Positions 8,376 through 18,292 of a DNA stretch of 64,000 nt are shown in pieces (within the stretch, counting starts at the first letter, position 1; every line of letters begins with the position of its first letter). Both the position numbers and the translations under genes were made by a program. Below the pieces are notes generated by a model. That model worked only from the letters and a program-made list of their open reading frames with translations, made no database searches and was not told the origin of the DNA. Origin of the DNA: an uncultured Prevotellaceae bacterium (GTDB lineage Bacteria; Bacteroidota; Bacteroidia; Bacteroidales; Muribaculaceae). The stretch is from contig ONMF01000007.1 in NCBI GenBank assembly GCA_900318865.1, positions 62,001-126,000 on the forward strand, in the 5' to 3' direction.

Positions 8376-8885
8376 ATGAAACCACATTTACTCATCATCG
8401 GCCTGCTGGCCGTCATCATGGCCGGGACGGCTTGTAACAAAATCAACAACAAGGAAGTGCCCGCCTACACAGTGAGGATTGACCTGAGCGGCCCCGGCGT
8501 GTGGAACGTGTACGGCGTGAGCGGCGTGGGCGATTACCGCATTTTCAATCGCTCCAAAGGCATCCCTGCCAATTTCCCTTATAACGTGAACACCTACACA
8601 GGCTACGGCGGTGTGCTGCTGATGATGGCACTGGATGCTTCCACAGGCGGTTACACCCCGGTGGCCTACGATGCCAGCTGTCCTGTGGAGAGCAGCCCTA
8701 ACATCACCGTGGGCGTCGACAGCCAGTCGCTCGACGCCGTGTGCCCCAGCTGCGGGTCACACTACGATGTGCTGCAAGGGTCGGGAGGCCCCAAGAGCGG
8801 TGTGGCGGCCACCAGCCGGCTGGGCCTGCGCATCTTCCGTGTGCGCGCCAGCAGCAACGGCGGCTACATCATCACCAACTCGTAA
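8376..8885 (+). CDS. small lipoprotein with a Rieske-like cysteine pattern
   Basis: 169 residues. The signal sequence ends in a lipobox (AGTAC, Cys20), so it is a lipoprotein anchored in the periplasm or at the surface. The C-terminal half has a layout resembling a Rieske domain: ASCPVE near residue 109, then VCPSCGSHYDVLQGSGGPKSG near residue 127. The usual CxH...CxxH ligand set is not complete here, because the first motif has no His and the second reads CxxCxxH. It may bind a modified cluster or a different metal, or have lost metal binding. It is a monocistronic gene followed by a strong bidirectional hairpin. No clear promoter box is visible. Confidence 0.8.
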   Translation: MKPHLLIIGLLAVIMAGTACNKINNKEVPAYTVRIDLSGPGVWNVYGVSGVGDYRIFNRSKGIPANFPYNVNTYTGYGGVLLMMALDASTGGYTPVAYDASCPVESSPNITVGVDSQSLDAVCPSCGSHYDVLQGSGGPKSGVAATSRLGLRIFRVRASSNGGYIITNS

Positions 8886-8908
8886 TCTCGCGCCCCGACA
8901 ACGAACAC

Positions 8909-8944
8909 AAGCGGCGGCAGGATGTCGATGTCCTGCCGCCGCTT
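8909..8944. terminator. bidirectional terminator hairpin
   Basis: A perfect 14-base stem (AAGCGGCGGCAGGA / TCCTGCCGCCGCTT) with an 8-base loop lies between the lipoprotein gene and the convergent tRNA-Leu. It can serve both transcripts. Confidence 0.7.
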
Positions 8945-8955
8945 GATTGACGTTG

Positions 8956-9040
8956 TACCCGGAGTGGGACTTGAACCCACACAGCCGCAATGGCCAAGGG
9001 ATTTTAAGTCCCTCGTGTCTACCGATTCCACCATCCGGGC
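8956..9040 (-). tRNA. tRNA-Leu (anticodon UAA)
   Basis: 85 bases. The acceptor arms GCCCGGA and TCCGGGT pair (one G-U), with discriminator A. The D-arm carries TGGTGGAATCGGTAGACAC, the anticodon loop is CTTAAAA with anticodon TAA, a long variable arm is present as expected for class II tRNA, and the T-arm contains GGTTCAAGTCC. CCA is not encoded. A promoter lies immediately upstream. Confidence 0.97.
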
Positions 9041-9066
9041 AGCCTTGTCGGTGACAAATGCGGGGG

Positions 9067-9096
9067 CAAAGATACGAAATAATTGACAATTAACAA
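9067..9096 (-). promoter_or_regulatory. promoter of tRNA-Leu
   Basis: On the minus strand TATCTTTG (9067-9074) with TTG at 9094-9096 and a 19-base spacer gives a consensus Bacteroidetes promoter. Predicted transcription would start about 20 bases before the mature 5' end. Confidence 0.55.
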
Positions 9097-9164
9097 CTGC
9101 CTGGACAACTTTTTTTGTTACTGCAATCGTTTGCGCGATTTTTGAAGCATCTATATTGTACACA

Positions 9165-9197
9165 TTGCGCGCGCATAAGGAAAAATAGCTATTTTTG
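9165..9197 (+). promoter_or_regulatory. promoter of the dockerin amylase cluster
   Basis: TATTTTTG at 9190-9197 is a -7 box, with TTG at 9165-9167 (spacer 22, slightly long). It lies 43 bases upstream of the ATG at 9241 and is the only convincing promoter seen before 19840. Confidence 0.5.
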
Positions 9198-9240
9198 TAT
9201 GCTTATAGTGAGACTTTTAACACTTAAACATAACCATAAT

Positions 9241-11745
9241 ATGAGAAAAATCAACATCATGCTCGCAGCGGTCCTTCTCCCGCTGATGACGCTGGCCCAG
9301 GGATGGCCGGCAAACTATGGTGGAGTGCTGATGCAGGGCTTCATCTGGAACAACTACACTGCCACCACTTGGCAGGCTTTAGCCGACGATGTGGACAACC
9401 TGCAGCTCTTCGACCTGATTTGGGTTCCCAACTCGGGAAAAATCGACGCCAACGGCGTGGCCAAAAACATGGGCTACACCCCCGTCTACTGGCTCGACCA
9501 CAACAGCTGCTGGGGCAGCGAGGAACAACTTAGGGAGATGATTAAAACCTTCAAAGCCCACAACACTGGCATTTTGATGGACCTGGTCATCAACCACAAA
9601 AACGGCGCCAGCACTTGGACCGACTTCCCTCAGGAAAAAGTGGTGGGACAAAACACCAAGAAAACCTATCAGCTGGCTTGGAACAACACCACCTGTGCCC
9701 AGATTTGCCGCACCGATGAGGTGAACCGCGCATCGGCCACCGAATACAGTGGTCCCAAGGCCACCGGCGCAGCCGACACCGGCGACGACTTTGACGGCAG
9801 CCGCGACCTGGACCACACCAGCAGCGTGGTGCAAGCCAACGTGAAGACCTACATGGACTTCCTGCTCAACGACCTGGGATATGCCGGCTTCCGCATCGAC
9901 ATGACCAAGGGCTATAAAGCCGAGTACACCGGCAAGTACAACAGCCAGGCAGGCGTGAAATTCGCCGTGGGCGAGTACTGGGACGGCAATGCCAACAACC
10001 TGCGCACATGGCTCAACGCCACCAAGGTGAACGGTGCCATCCAGAGTGCCACCATGGACTACGCGCTGAAATATCGCATCAACGGCGCCTTCGGCAGCAA
10101 CAACTGGAGCGTGCTGAGCGACAAGGGCCTCTGCGCCGACGCCAGCTACCAGCGCTACGCCGTGACCTTCGTCGACAACCACGACACGGGCCAAAGCACC
10201 AACAACGATTGCCTGAAAGAGAACATCGCCGCTGCCAACGCTTTCATCCTGACCATGCCGGGCACACCATGCGTGTGGTTCAAGCATTACGCCGTCTACA
10301 AGGATGAAATCACCAACATGATCAAGGCGCGCCATGCCGCAGGTGTTCACAACCAGAGCAGCATCACCACCCAGAGCCAAAGCAACGGCGGCTACATCCT
10401 GGCCGTGAAAGGCACACGCGGAAGCCTCTATCTGCAACTGGGCGGCGCCACCAACAGCGCCACGCCCAGCGGCTACAAGCTCGTTCAAGCAGGCACCAAC
10501 TACAAGATGTTCATCACCAGCTCCATCGACTGGGAGCACGTGGGCAAGGCCGGCACCGTGCTGGGCTACCCCGTGGTGAGCAAGAAGAGCGGTAACTACA
10601 AGAGCAGCGTCACCGTGAACGTGAAGCCCAGCAAGAGCGGAACCACACTGGTCTACACCACCGATGGCTCCACCCCCATGAGCGACGGCACACGCATCAC
10701 CGCCAGCACCGACCTCACTTTCACCAAGAGTACCGCACTGCGCGTGGGCGTGCTGAACAACGGCGTGGTAGAGAACGTGGAACGCTACTTCTACAACGTG
10801 ACCCCCACCACACCCAGCGGCATCAACATCTACATCCGCACCTCGGCACCCGACAAGGCTCGCATTTGGGCTTGGAACCCCTCTAACAACAGCCAGAACT
10901 ACACCGGCGGCACGTGGCCCGGCAAGGCGGTCAAATCGCTGCCCACAACCGAAATCAACGGCAAGACGTGGTATTATCTGAAAGTAAACGCCTCGGCCGT
11001 GAGCTTCCTGATGAACAACGGCACCGGCGGCTACGCTGCACAGACGGCCGACTGCAACAACGTCACGCACGACATGTACATCGAGTATCCCAGCCCGATG
11101 TATGTGAACGCTTCGGACAACGGCTTCGACGTGTTTGAGGACCTGACCGAGCAAGTGGCCACCGGCAGCGAGGAGACACCGACCTACGACGACGTCTACA
11201 TCCTGGGCAACGCCGTCGACGTGTCCTGGGCTCCCAACAAAGGCCTGAAGATGACCACCGAGGACGGCGACAACTACACTGCCAACGTCGACCTCAAGCC
11301 CGCCGCCACCCAGTCGGGCAAGACCTACTCCTGGTTCAGCTTCACCAAGAAGCTGGCTTCGAATGCCAGCAACTGGAGCGAAATCGACGACTACCGCCTG
11401 GGAGCCACCAAGAACGACTATCCCATCACTGCTTCCCTGCTGGGCAAGAACATTGCTTGTGGCCAGTGGGGTGCCAGCGGAGGCAACGCCTTCATGATTG
11501 AGACCGGAAAATACACCATCAAGCTCAACGCCTTCACCCGCACGCTCGTCGTCACCAAGTGGGACGGCAGCGATGACAGCAAGGTGGGCGACGTGAATGG
11601 CGACGGCGAAGTCAGCATCGCCGACCTGACCATGCTCGCCAGCCTTGTGGCAGCCCACAGCGAGAATGAGCGCAGCGACGTGAATGACGACGGCGAGACA
11701 GGCATTGCCGACGTCACCACGCTGGTGAGCCTGCTGATGCAATAA
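9241..11745 (+). CDS. secreted GH13 alpha-amylase with starch-binding modules and C-terminal dockerin
   Basis: 834 residues. I chose the ATG at 9241 because the signal peptide (1-19, ending TLA) begins there and the promoter box lies just upstream. The catalytic GH13 domain spans about 22-430, with the nucleophile Asp220 (GFRIDM), acid/base Glu245 (VGEYW) and stabilising Asp315 (VDNHD). Next come a chitobiase-like beta domain (about 436-521, YTTDGSTP), a CBM26-like starch-binding module (529-624, IWAWN...WPG), a SusE/F-like module (649-775) and a two-repeat dockerin-like domain (782-834). It should cut alpha-1,4-glucan outside the cell. It heads the series of dockerin genes up to 23369 and is a paralogue of the amylase at 19887. 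Confidence 0.94.
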   Translation: MRKINIMLAAVLLPLMTLAQGWPANYGGVLMQGFIWNNYTATTWQALADDVDNLQLFDLIWVPNSGKIDANGVAKNMGYTPVYWLDHNSCWGSEEQLREMIKTFKAHNTGILMDLVINHKNGASTWTDFPQEKVVGQNTKKTYQLAWNNTTCAQICRTDEVNRASATEYSGPKATGAADTGDDFDGSRDLDHTSSVVQANVKTYMDFLLNDLGYAGFRIDMTKGYKAEYTGKYNSQAGVKFAVGEYWDGNANNLRTWLNATKVNGAIQSATMDYALKYRINGAFGSNNWSVLSDKGLCADASYQRYAVTFVDNHDTGQSTNNDCLKENIAAANAFILTMPGTPCVWFKHYAVYKDEITNMIKARHAAGVHNQSSITTQSQSNGGYILAVKGTRGSLYLQLGGATNSATPSGYKLVQAGTNYKMFITSSIDWEHVGKAGTVLGYPVVSKKSGNYKSSVTVNVKPSKSGTTLVYTTDGSTPMSDGTRITASTDLTFTKSTALRVGVLNNGVVENVERYFYNVTPTTPSGINIYIRTSAPDKARIWAWNPSNNSQNYTGGTWPGKAVKSLPTTEINGKTWYYLKVNASAVSFLMNNGTGGYAAQTADCNNVTHDMYIEYPSPMYVNASDNGFDVFEDLTEQVATGSEETPTYDDVYILGNAVDVSWAPNKGLKMTTEDGDNYTANVDLKPAATQSGKTYSWFSFTKKLASNASNWSEIDDYRLGATKNDYPITASLLGKNIACGQWGASGGNAFMIETGKYTIKLNAFTRTLVVTKWDGSDDSKVGDVNGDGEVSIADLTMLASLVAAHSENERSDVNDDGETGIADVTTLVSLLMQ

Positions 11746-11757
11746 CCCGTCAACATC

Positions 11758-11803
11758 AATGAATCCTATGGGCACAGAACCATTCTCGCCCATAGGATTC
11801 ATT
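11758..11803 (+). terminator. long intergenic hairpin after the first amylase gene
   Basis: A perfect 16-base stem (11758-11773 against 11788-11803) has a 14-base loop and is followed by only a weak T-run. It lies between two dockerin genes on the same strand and may be a terminator, a processing site or an attenuator that sets the downstream level. Confidence 0.5.
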
Positions 11804-11853
11804 TACTTCATCGGTTTTGTCAACACGACTAACAACAAATAATATATATCAAC

Positions 11854-14800
11854 ATGAAAAAAATTACTCTACTTCTGAGTTTGCTGCTGATTTCCTTCAT
11901 GGGATTTCAAGCAAACGCTGAATTATGGCTCATCGGCCAGCTGTCGCCTGACGGCTGGGTGACCAACAAGGGTGTGCAATTCACCGACGAGGGAGAGGGC
12001 AACTATTCGCTCGACCTTGCAGTGAATGCCACCGGACAGCAATACTTCAGCCTGACAACACAGCTGAGCACTGCTGCCGACGACTGGGACGGTATCCGTT
12101 CATCGCGCTTCGGCGGCCGCTTTGAGGTGGCTCTTGACACCGAGGTTATACTCGACTCTGCCACCGACGACAGCCCGTACATCAATTTTGGTCAAACGGG
12201 TACCTACACCTTCAACTTCAACATCAACACCAAGGTGCTGAAAGTTTCTTTGAAAGAAGAAATCGTGGTGCCCCCGTTCACCGGCACCATCTATGTGACC
12301 AAGAACTCGGTGGGCAACATATACGCCTGGGATGCCGACGGCAACTACGGCGAATGGCCCGGAACACCCGTCAGCTCGCTTGAGACGGCCACGCTCGACG
12401 GCGTGGACTACTACACGTTTACCTACGCCCACGCCTCGACCGGTCCCGGCCTCATTTTTAACGAGGGGATGGACCTGCCGCAGACCGACGACATGGTGCC
12501 GCAAGACGGCGCCATTTACGAGTACCTGGGTGGCACCACCGCCAGCATTGTTGACCCCGTCAAGCCCGTCGTTCCCACCGACTTGTTCCTCGTGGGCTCG
12601 TTCAACGAGTGGGATCCCATCACCGCCGAGCAGATGACGCTCGCCGAGGACGGCAAGTACACCATCGAGAAAGCCTTCGAGAATGGTGCCGAGCTGAAGT
12701 TCATCACCATGCAGGCCGATTGGGAGGCCGAGGGACAGACAGTCTACGGAGCCGTGAGCGAGGGCAACTTCGTCTTCGACGCCCAGTATCTGGGGCAAGA
12801 GCTCGACATCACATCGCCGGGACAGAACTTCCAGCTGCCCGCCGGCAACTACACCATCACCGTCGACCTCACAGCCGGCAAAGTGGTGTTCAGCGGCGAA
12901 ATCATCGACCAACCCGTGGTTGAGAGCACACTGTTCCTGGTGGGCTCGTTCAACGAGTGGGACACCGCCACCGCCGAGCAGATGACGCTCGCCGACGACG
13001 GCAAATTCACCATCGAGAAAGCCTTTGAGAATGGCGCAGAGCTGAAGTTCATCACCATGCAGGCCGATTGGGAGGCCGAGGGACAGACCGCCTACGGAGC
13101 CGTGAGTGAGGGCAACTTCGTCTTCGACGCCCAGTATCTTGGACAAGAGCTCGACATCACATCGCCGGGACAGAACTTCCAGCTGCCCGCAGGCAGCTAC
13201 ACCATCACCGTCGACCTCACAGCCGGCAAAGTGGTGTTCAGCGGCGAAATCATCAAGCCGGTGGTCGAGACCGGCATGTTCATGGTGGGCAAATTCAACA
13301 ACTGGGATGCCGCCAACCCGCTGGCTCTTGAGCAGCAAGAAGACGGCACCTTTGTAGCCAACATCACCTTTGATACCGACTTGTGGAATGACTTCAAATT
13401 TGTGACCGACAACAGTGGCTGGGAGACAACGACCGTGCTGGGTGCCGACAACGAGGGCTCGGATTATTACACGGTGGAACCCGAATTGTTCGACTGGCCT
13501 CTCAATCTGGTGTCGCCGGGTGCCAATTTCCGTGTGCCCGCCGGTATCTACACCATTACCGTGGCTCCCGCGCTGCGCGAGGAAGAAGAAGGCTACACCG
13601 TCACCATCAGCGGACAAACCATCACGCCCGAGACACACATCTATGTGCTGGGTGAAATTGATGGCAAGACCAGTGCCGACTGGACTCCTTACGAAGGCCT
13701 GGAGATGACCACCGACGACTATCTCCACTTCAGCGCCGACATCACCACCACCAACGACAAGAACTACTTCAATTTCACCAAGAAACTGGCTACCGACTAC
13801 GATGTGGAGGATGGCGGATGGAGCCAGATTGCCGGCTATCGCTTCGGCGCTGTGGCCGACGGTACTGAATTCGTGGTCATGCCCGACCAGATGGGAATGC
13901 CGCTGTCGCTCGGCGAGGATTGCGACGAGCCCATCTCGTTCATGCTGCCGGCCGGACAATGGAATCTGCAGATTGACCTCGAGTCCCGCACGCTCACCAT
14001 CACCGGCGACTATGTGATGCCCGAGACCCACGTCTATATTCTGGGCGAAATCGACGGCAAGACCAGTGCCGACTGGACCCCCTACGAGGGACTGGAGATG
14101 ACTACCGAGGATTACATCCATTTCGAAGCTAACATCGCCACCACCAACGAAATCAACTACTTCAACTTCACCAAGGTGCTGGCCACCGACTACGATGTGG
14201 AAGACGGCGGATGGGGACAGCTGGCAGGCAACCGCTTCGGCGCAGTGACCGAGGGTGGCTTTGCCGACCCGTTTGTGGTCACCGCCGAGCAAATGGGCTT
14301 GCCCCTGTCGCTCAGCCAGGATTGCGATGAGCCCACCTCGTTTGCCCTGCCTGCCGGCGACTGGCATCTGTCGCTCGACCTGATGGCACGCACACTCACC
14401 ATCACCGGCGACTTCCCCGTGCCCGAGACCCATGTTTACATCCTGGGCGAGGTGAACGACAACGGTGGCTGGTTCCCCAATGTGGGCACCGAGATGGCTA
14501 CCGACGATTACATCACCTTCACAGCCAACATCACCACCGCCGGTGAGAATTGGAACGAGGAACTGATGCAAGGCTACAGCTACTTCTCCTTCTCCAAGGC
14601 TCTGGCCGTGAACGATGCCGACAACGGCGGCTGGGAGGAGATAGGACTGATGCGCTTCGGAGCCGTGGTCGACGATGAAATGGCCACCAGCATGCTGGTG
14701 ACCGACGACATGCTGGGCTACACACTGCCCGTCACCAACGACGGTGAGGGCACGGCTGCCTTCATGCTGCCCGCCGGCGAATGGAAACTCACGCTGAACC

Positions 14801-15012
14801 TGGCCGACCGCACGCTCATCATCGACAAGGCCGGCCTGCTGGGCGACGTGAACGGCGACGGCGAGGTGTCGATTGCCGACATCACCATGCTCGTGGACCT
14901 GGTGTCGAACCTCAACAGCAACGAGCGCAGCGACGTGAACGGCGACGGCGAGACCTCCATTGCCGACGTCACCATGCTCGTGGACCTGGTGATGGGCAAC
15001 TCCGGCCTTTGA
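11854..15012 (+). CDS. non-catalytic array of starch-binding-like modules with C-terminal dockerin
   Basis: 1052 residues, signal peptide 1-22, no enzymatic domain found. Modules in order: a SusE/F-like module (23-135); a CBM26-like module (about 143-228, IYAWDADGNY...WPG); two nearly identical modules (244-349 and 360-465, each LFLVGSFNEWD with conserved aromatic residues); a related diverged copy (475-585, MFMVGKFNNWD); three longer modules (about 593-720, 724-856, 858-985, each starting ETHxYxLGE); and a dockerin-like pair (997-1050). The family pattern (lyxxGxxNxW) is that of starch-binding SusE/SusF modules and CBM48/CBM20-like folds. It probably holds starch at the cell surface or in a complex. 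It shares its strand and spacing with the neighbouring dockerin genes. Confidence 0.88.
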   Translation: MKKITLLLSLLLISFMGFQANAELWLIGQLSPDGWVTNKGVQFTDEGEGNYSLDLAVNATGQQYFSLTTQLSTAADDWDGIRSSRFGGRFEVALDTEVILDSATDDSPYINFGQTGTYTFNFNINTKVLKVSLKEEIVVPPFTGTIYVTKNSVGNIYAWDADGNYGEWPGTPVSSLETATLDGVDYYTFTYAHASTGPGLIFNEGMDLPQTDDMVPQDGAIYEYLGGTTASIVDPVKPVVPTDLFLVGSFNEWDPITAEQMTLAEDGKYTIEKAFENGAELKFITMQADWEAEGQTVYGAVSEGNFVFDAQYLGQELDITSPGQNFQLPAGNYTITVDLTAGKVVFSGEIIDQPVVESTLFLVGSFNEWDTATAEQMTLADDGKFTIEKAFENGAELKFITMQADWEAEGQTAYGAVSEGNFVFDAQYLGQELDITSPGQNFQLPAGSYTITVDLTAGKVVFSGEIIKPVVETGMFMVGKFNNWDAANPLALEQQEDGTFVANITFDTDLWNDFKFVTDNSGWETTTVLGADNEGSDYYTVEPELFDWPLNLVSPGANFRVPAGIYTITVAPALREEEEGYTVTISGQTITPETHIYVLGEIDGKTSADWTPYEGLEMTTDDYLHFSADITTTNDKNYFNFTKKLATDYDVEDGGWSQIAGYRFGAVADGTEFVVMPDQMGMPLSLGEDCDEPISFMLPAGQWNLQIDLESRTLTITGDYVMPETHVYILGEIDGKTSADWTPYEGLEMTTEDYIHFEANIATTNEINYFNFTKVLATDYDVEDGGWGQLAGNRFGAVTEGGFADPFVVTAEQMGLPLSLSQDCDEPTSFALPAGDWHLSLDLMARTLTITGDFPVPETHVYILGEVNDNGGWFPNVGTEMATDDYITFTANITTAGENWNEELMQGYSYFSFSKALAVNDADNGGWEEIGLMRFGAVVDDEMATSMLVTDDMLGYTLPVTNDGEGTAAFMLPAGEWKLTLNLADRTLIIDKAGLLGDVNGDGEVSIADITMLVDLVSNLNSNERSDVNGDGETSIADVTMLVDLVMGNSGL

Positions 15013-15030
15013 TCACACCATCGAATCAAC

Positions 15031-15070
15031 GCCTAATCCCGTGAGCGGGTCATCCCTCACGGGATTAGGC
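15031..15070 (+). terminator. long intergenic hairpin
   Basis: A perfect 15-base stem (GCCTAATCCCGTGAG and its complement, 15031-15045 and 15056-15070) has a 10-base loop but no following T-run. It separates two dockerin genes in the same way as the hairpins at 11758 and 18293. Confidence 0.5.
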
Positions 15071-15128
15071 ATTGGTTATTAACCTTCGATTATCATTCTA
15101 TAACATTAACTACAATTTATCAGCCAAA

Positions 15129-18100
15129 ATGAAACGAATCTCTTTCATCATCAGCCTATTACTGATTGCATTCCTCGGAATGAAGGCGGTGGCAGCCGAT
15201 GCTCTGTACCTCGCGGGCGAGCACAACAGTTGGGCCACCGATGACGAGCATTACGCCTTTACGCTCGACAACGCCAAAGGGGTGTTCTTCCTTGACATCA
15301 CCTTCGCATCCGCCACCCAAGCCAAACTCACCGTGGGACAAGGATGGGACAAGTGCTACGGAGGGACTTACGCCGCACAAAAACTAATGTCACTGAGCGA
15401 TAACGCCAACAACATCACCTTCCCGGCCGGCAGCTGGCGCATCCTGGTGAAGCAGGACTGCTCGCAGATGCTCGTTGTGCCGCAAGGCCAGCTTTATGTG
15501 GTGGGCGAATATCCCGGCACATCTTGGGACTTCTCGACCGCTGTCAAGGGCACATTTGCCGACGGCAAGGTCACGTGGGACATGGGCGACAACGCTCCTG
15601 CCCGCGATTTTTCCGTCAAATTCATCTATGTGAACGACGGTGATAACCCCGGATGGTCCGACTTGAACAACATTGGCGGCGGTGACCTGGCGGTCAACGG
15701 CAGCATCACCGGCGCGCACGGTAGCGGTAGCAACATCATCCCCAAGAACGGCACCAAGACGCTGACCTACGAATGGGCCGCCAACAAGGTGTCGTCGACC
15801 GGCGAAGCACCCGCCCCCGAGCCCACCACCCTCTATGTGGTGGGGACGAACAGCTCTTGGATACCTGAGGATTCACCGACCATGACAATCGAAGAGAACG
15901 GAACCTACACCTACAACTTCGGGCACATCGACAGCGAGGTGGAGTTCAAAATTCTCACCAAGAAGGCTTGGGAAGAGCCTTATTATGGGGCCGAGGACTC
16001 CAATCCTCTCACCGTGGGCGACGAGCGCACCATGATTAACGGGGGCAGTGGCATGAATTTCAAGATTTCCCGGCCCGGCACCTACGCTATCCAAGTCGAT
16101 TTGGAAAACCTGAAACTCAAACTCACCGGCACACCCGACCCGGTGACCAACGAGTACAACATCGTGGTGAACGAAGCGGAGCACGGAACGGTAACGGCCG
16201 ATAAAGCGAAAGCGCAAAAGGACGAGACGGTGAAACTCACCATCACCCCCGAAGCCGGCTACCAACTTGAAACCCTTCAAGTGAAGGCAGGCGAGCAAAA
16301 CGTGGAAATTGCCGGCGACAACACCTTTAAGATGCCGGCAAGCGATGTCACCGTGAGCGCCACTTTCAAGGCGGCACCCCTCTATGTGCTGGGCAACATC
16401 CCGTCGCTGGGCGAGTGGAATCCTGAAGCGGCAAAGGTCATGCTTGAAGATTCACATGGCGTGTGGCATTACTCTCTGGGACATGTGAACGCCGACACTC
16501 AGTTCAAGTTCATCATCGGCAACTCAAGCACCGTGTGGGACGACAAACTTTTCTATGGTCCTGAAAACGGAACGACACTTGAAGTGGACCAACCCGCCGC
16601 AATGACAAAAGGCGGCAGCGGGGACTTCATCATCGCCAGGTCGGGATCGTATAACCTGACTGTCAACAATTCGCTTAACGAGGTCACCCTCTCGGGAACG
16701 GCCGACAGGGCCAATCTGTCCATCAAGACGAGTGCCGACGAATGGTCGGCGAGCGAAGGGCTGATTATGGCCGACGACAACACTCAGTCCATCACCAAGG
16801 CAATGACCGAGGGAACCCAGTTTAAATTCATCGACCAGAACGGCGTGTGGTACGGTGCCGAGGCCGATGGTGTCATCACCAAAGACGCTGTGACACAAGC
16901 CACGGCACTCAAGCTGGTGGCCGGCGACGAGGGCAAGAACTTTGTGATGCCTGTGGGCGCCGAGTGGAAATTCACTGTCGACGCCGATGTGAAGACCATC
17001 ACCATCACCGGCCAGTGGCCCGAGGAACCCGAGCCCACTCCCGAGCTCTATGTGCTGGGCAATGTGGAAGGCTCGTCGTGGAATTTGACGGGCGAGCATC
17101 TCAAGCTCACCTACGACACCGAGAAGAAAATCTTCACCGGCCACATCAACATCAGTACCACAACGCAGGGCTACTTCGTCTTTGCCACCAAGATTATGAA
17201 CGACTGGGAGGCAATCAATCCTTACCGCGTTGGCGGCTCGGAAGCAGGCGAAACCGGTAATTGTGACATCACCGCCGAGAACCAGGCCAACATTCCCTTG
17301 GCTTTTGGATCCAGTGATTTCAGTTTCATTCCTTTCGCGTTCTGCATCGCGGCCAACGAGGGCGGATACGACATTGAGGTGGATCTGGAGCACATGACCA
17401 TGAAGGTGATTGGCGACATTCCTTCCCAGCAGCCCACCAATTGCGTGAAGCTGGCACGATGGGGCTATGATGAAGACTATCAGGAACTGGACTTCACCCT
17501 CGATGAAGAGACAGGCAAATATGTCTTGGCCAATCAGGAGTTCACCTTCATGCACCAGGGCTTCAAGGTTATCATCAACCAGGAAGGAAACACTACCTGG
17601 CTGGGTGGCGAAGGAGAGTATATGGCAGGAGAACTTGAAATCACAGCCGACAAGCTGGGACAAACGCTACAGCTCGAGAATCCCGGACAAGACATCATGA
17701 TTCCTGCCGGAACCTACACCTTCACCTTCGACTTCGAAGCCCTCACCCTGGTGGTGACCGGCGAAATGAACATGCCACGGCTCTATCTGGTGGGCAACTG
17801 TGAACAGCTGGCCGACTGGGACGCCACCGCGGCTCCCGAGATGACTCGCGACGGTTACATCTACTCCTACCGGATAACCACCGAGGAGTCGCTGGAATTC
17901 AAGGTTCTGCTGCAGCAGAACTGGGACGGCGGCGACTTCGGCTACGGCGGCACCTATGGCACCGCCATCACTCTGGGGCAAGCGTACGACCTGTCCAAGC
18001 CGGGCGCCAACTTCATCATTGAAGAGCCGGGAACTTACGTTATCACCGTGAACGGACTCACCCACAGGCTCACCGTCAGCAAGCCTTATCTCAAGGGCGA

Positions 18101-18263
18101 TGTGAACGGCGACGGAGAGGTGGGCATTGCCGACATGACGGCTCTGGCGAATCTCCTGCTCGACGAAACGAGCAACGAGCGCAGCGATGTGAACGAGGAC
18201 GGCGAAACCTCCATTGCCGACATCACCACGCTGGTGAACATCCTGCTCGAACAAGAAAACTAA
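15129..18263 (+). CDS. non-catalytic array of binding modules with C-terminal dockerin
   Basis: 1044 residues; the ATG at 15129 starts a clear signal peptide (1-21), and the upstream ATG at 15072 does not. At least seven beta-sandwich modules follow, several starting with a LYVxGxxxxW pattern: about 23-117, 120-224, 233-334, 416-521, 528-630, 638-764, 773-879 and 882-986. One InlB-B-type repeat (about 340-416, NEAEHGTVTADKAKAQKDE) interrupts the series. A dockerin-like pair ends the protein (988-1042; the first loop reads DVNGDGEVGIAD). No catalytic residues are recognised. It resembles the proteins at 11854 and 18357 and probably binds alpha-glucan or related polysaccharide. Binding specificity is inferred from context. 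Confidence 0.86.
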   Translation: MKRISFIISLLLIAFLGMKAVAADALYLAGEHNSWATDDEHYAFTLDNAKGVFFLDITFASATQAKLTVGQGWDKCYGGTYAAQKLMSLSDNANNITFPAGSWRILVKQDCSQMLVVPQGQLYVVGEYPGTSWDFSTAVKGTFADGKVTWDMGDNAPARDFSVKFIYVNDGDNPGWSDLNNIGGGDLAVNGSITGAHGSGSNIIPKNGTKTLTYEWAANKVSSTGEAPAPEPTTLYVVGTNSSWIPEDSPTMTIEENGTYTYNFGHIDSEVEFKILTKKAWEEPYYGAEDSNPLTVGDERTMINGGSGMNFKISRPGTYAIQVDLENLKLKLTGTPDPVTNEYNIVVNEAEHGTVTADKAKAQKDETVKLTITPEAGYQLETLQVKAGEQNVEIAGDNTFKMPASDVTVSATFKAAPLYVLGNIPSLGEWNPEAAKVMLEDSHGVWHYSLGHVNADTQFKFIIGNSSTVWDDKLFYGPENGTTLEVDQPAAMTKGGSGDFIIARSGSYNLTVNNSLNEVTLSGTADRANLSIKTSADEWSASEGLIMADDNTQSITKAMTEGTQFKFIDQNGVWYGAEADGVITKDAVTQATALKLVAGDEGKNFVMPVGAEWKFTVDADVKTITITGQWPEEPEPTPELYVLGNVEGSSWNLTGEHLKLTYDTEKKIFTGHINISTTTQGYFVFATKIMNDWEAINPYRVGGSEAGETGNCDITAENQANIPLAFGSSDFSFIPFAFCIAANEGGYDIEVDLEHMTMKVIGDIPSQQPTNCVKLARWGYDEDYQELDFTLDEETGKYVLANQEFTFMHQGFKVIINQEGNTTWLGGEGEYMAGELEITADKLGQTLQLENPGQDIMIPAGTYTFTFDFEALTLVVTGEMNMPRLYLVGNCEQLADWDATAAPEMTRDGYIYSYRITTEESLEFKVLLQQNWDGGDFGYGGTYGTAITLGQAYDLSKPGANFIIEEPGTYVITVNGLTHRLTVSKPYLKGDVNGDGEVGIADMTALANLLLDETSNERSDVNEDGETSIADITTLVNILLEQEN

Positions 18264-18292
18264 ATCAACGAGAGATAAAAAACGGCACTTCG

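Noticed and set aside
9379-11802. An open frame of about 800 codons on the minus strand opposite the first amylase gene
   Set aside because: It lies antisense to a gene with clear GH13 catalytic motifs, has no recognisable domain, and is rich in His, Val, Gly and Ala as expected from reverse-complement reading of GC-rich codons.
12583-13248. Assembly artefact behind the duplicated module
   Set aside because: The two copies differ at several positions, so they are more likely real; not fully excluded.
12100-14571. A long minus-strand frame opposite the module array
   Set aside because: Explained by the repeated GC-rich modules on the plus strand; its own repeats are the complement of those modules.
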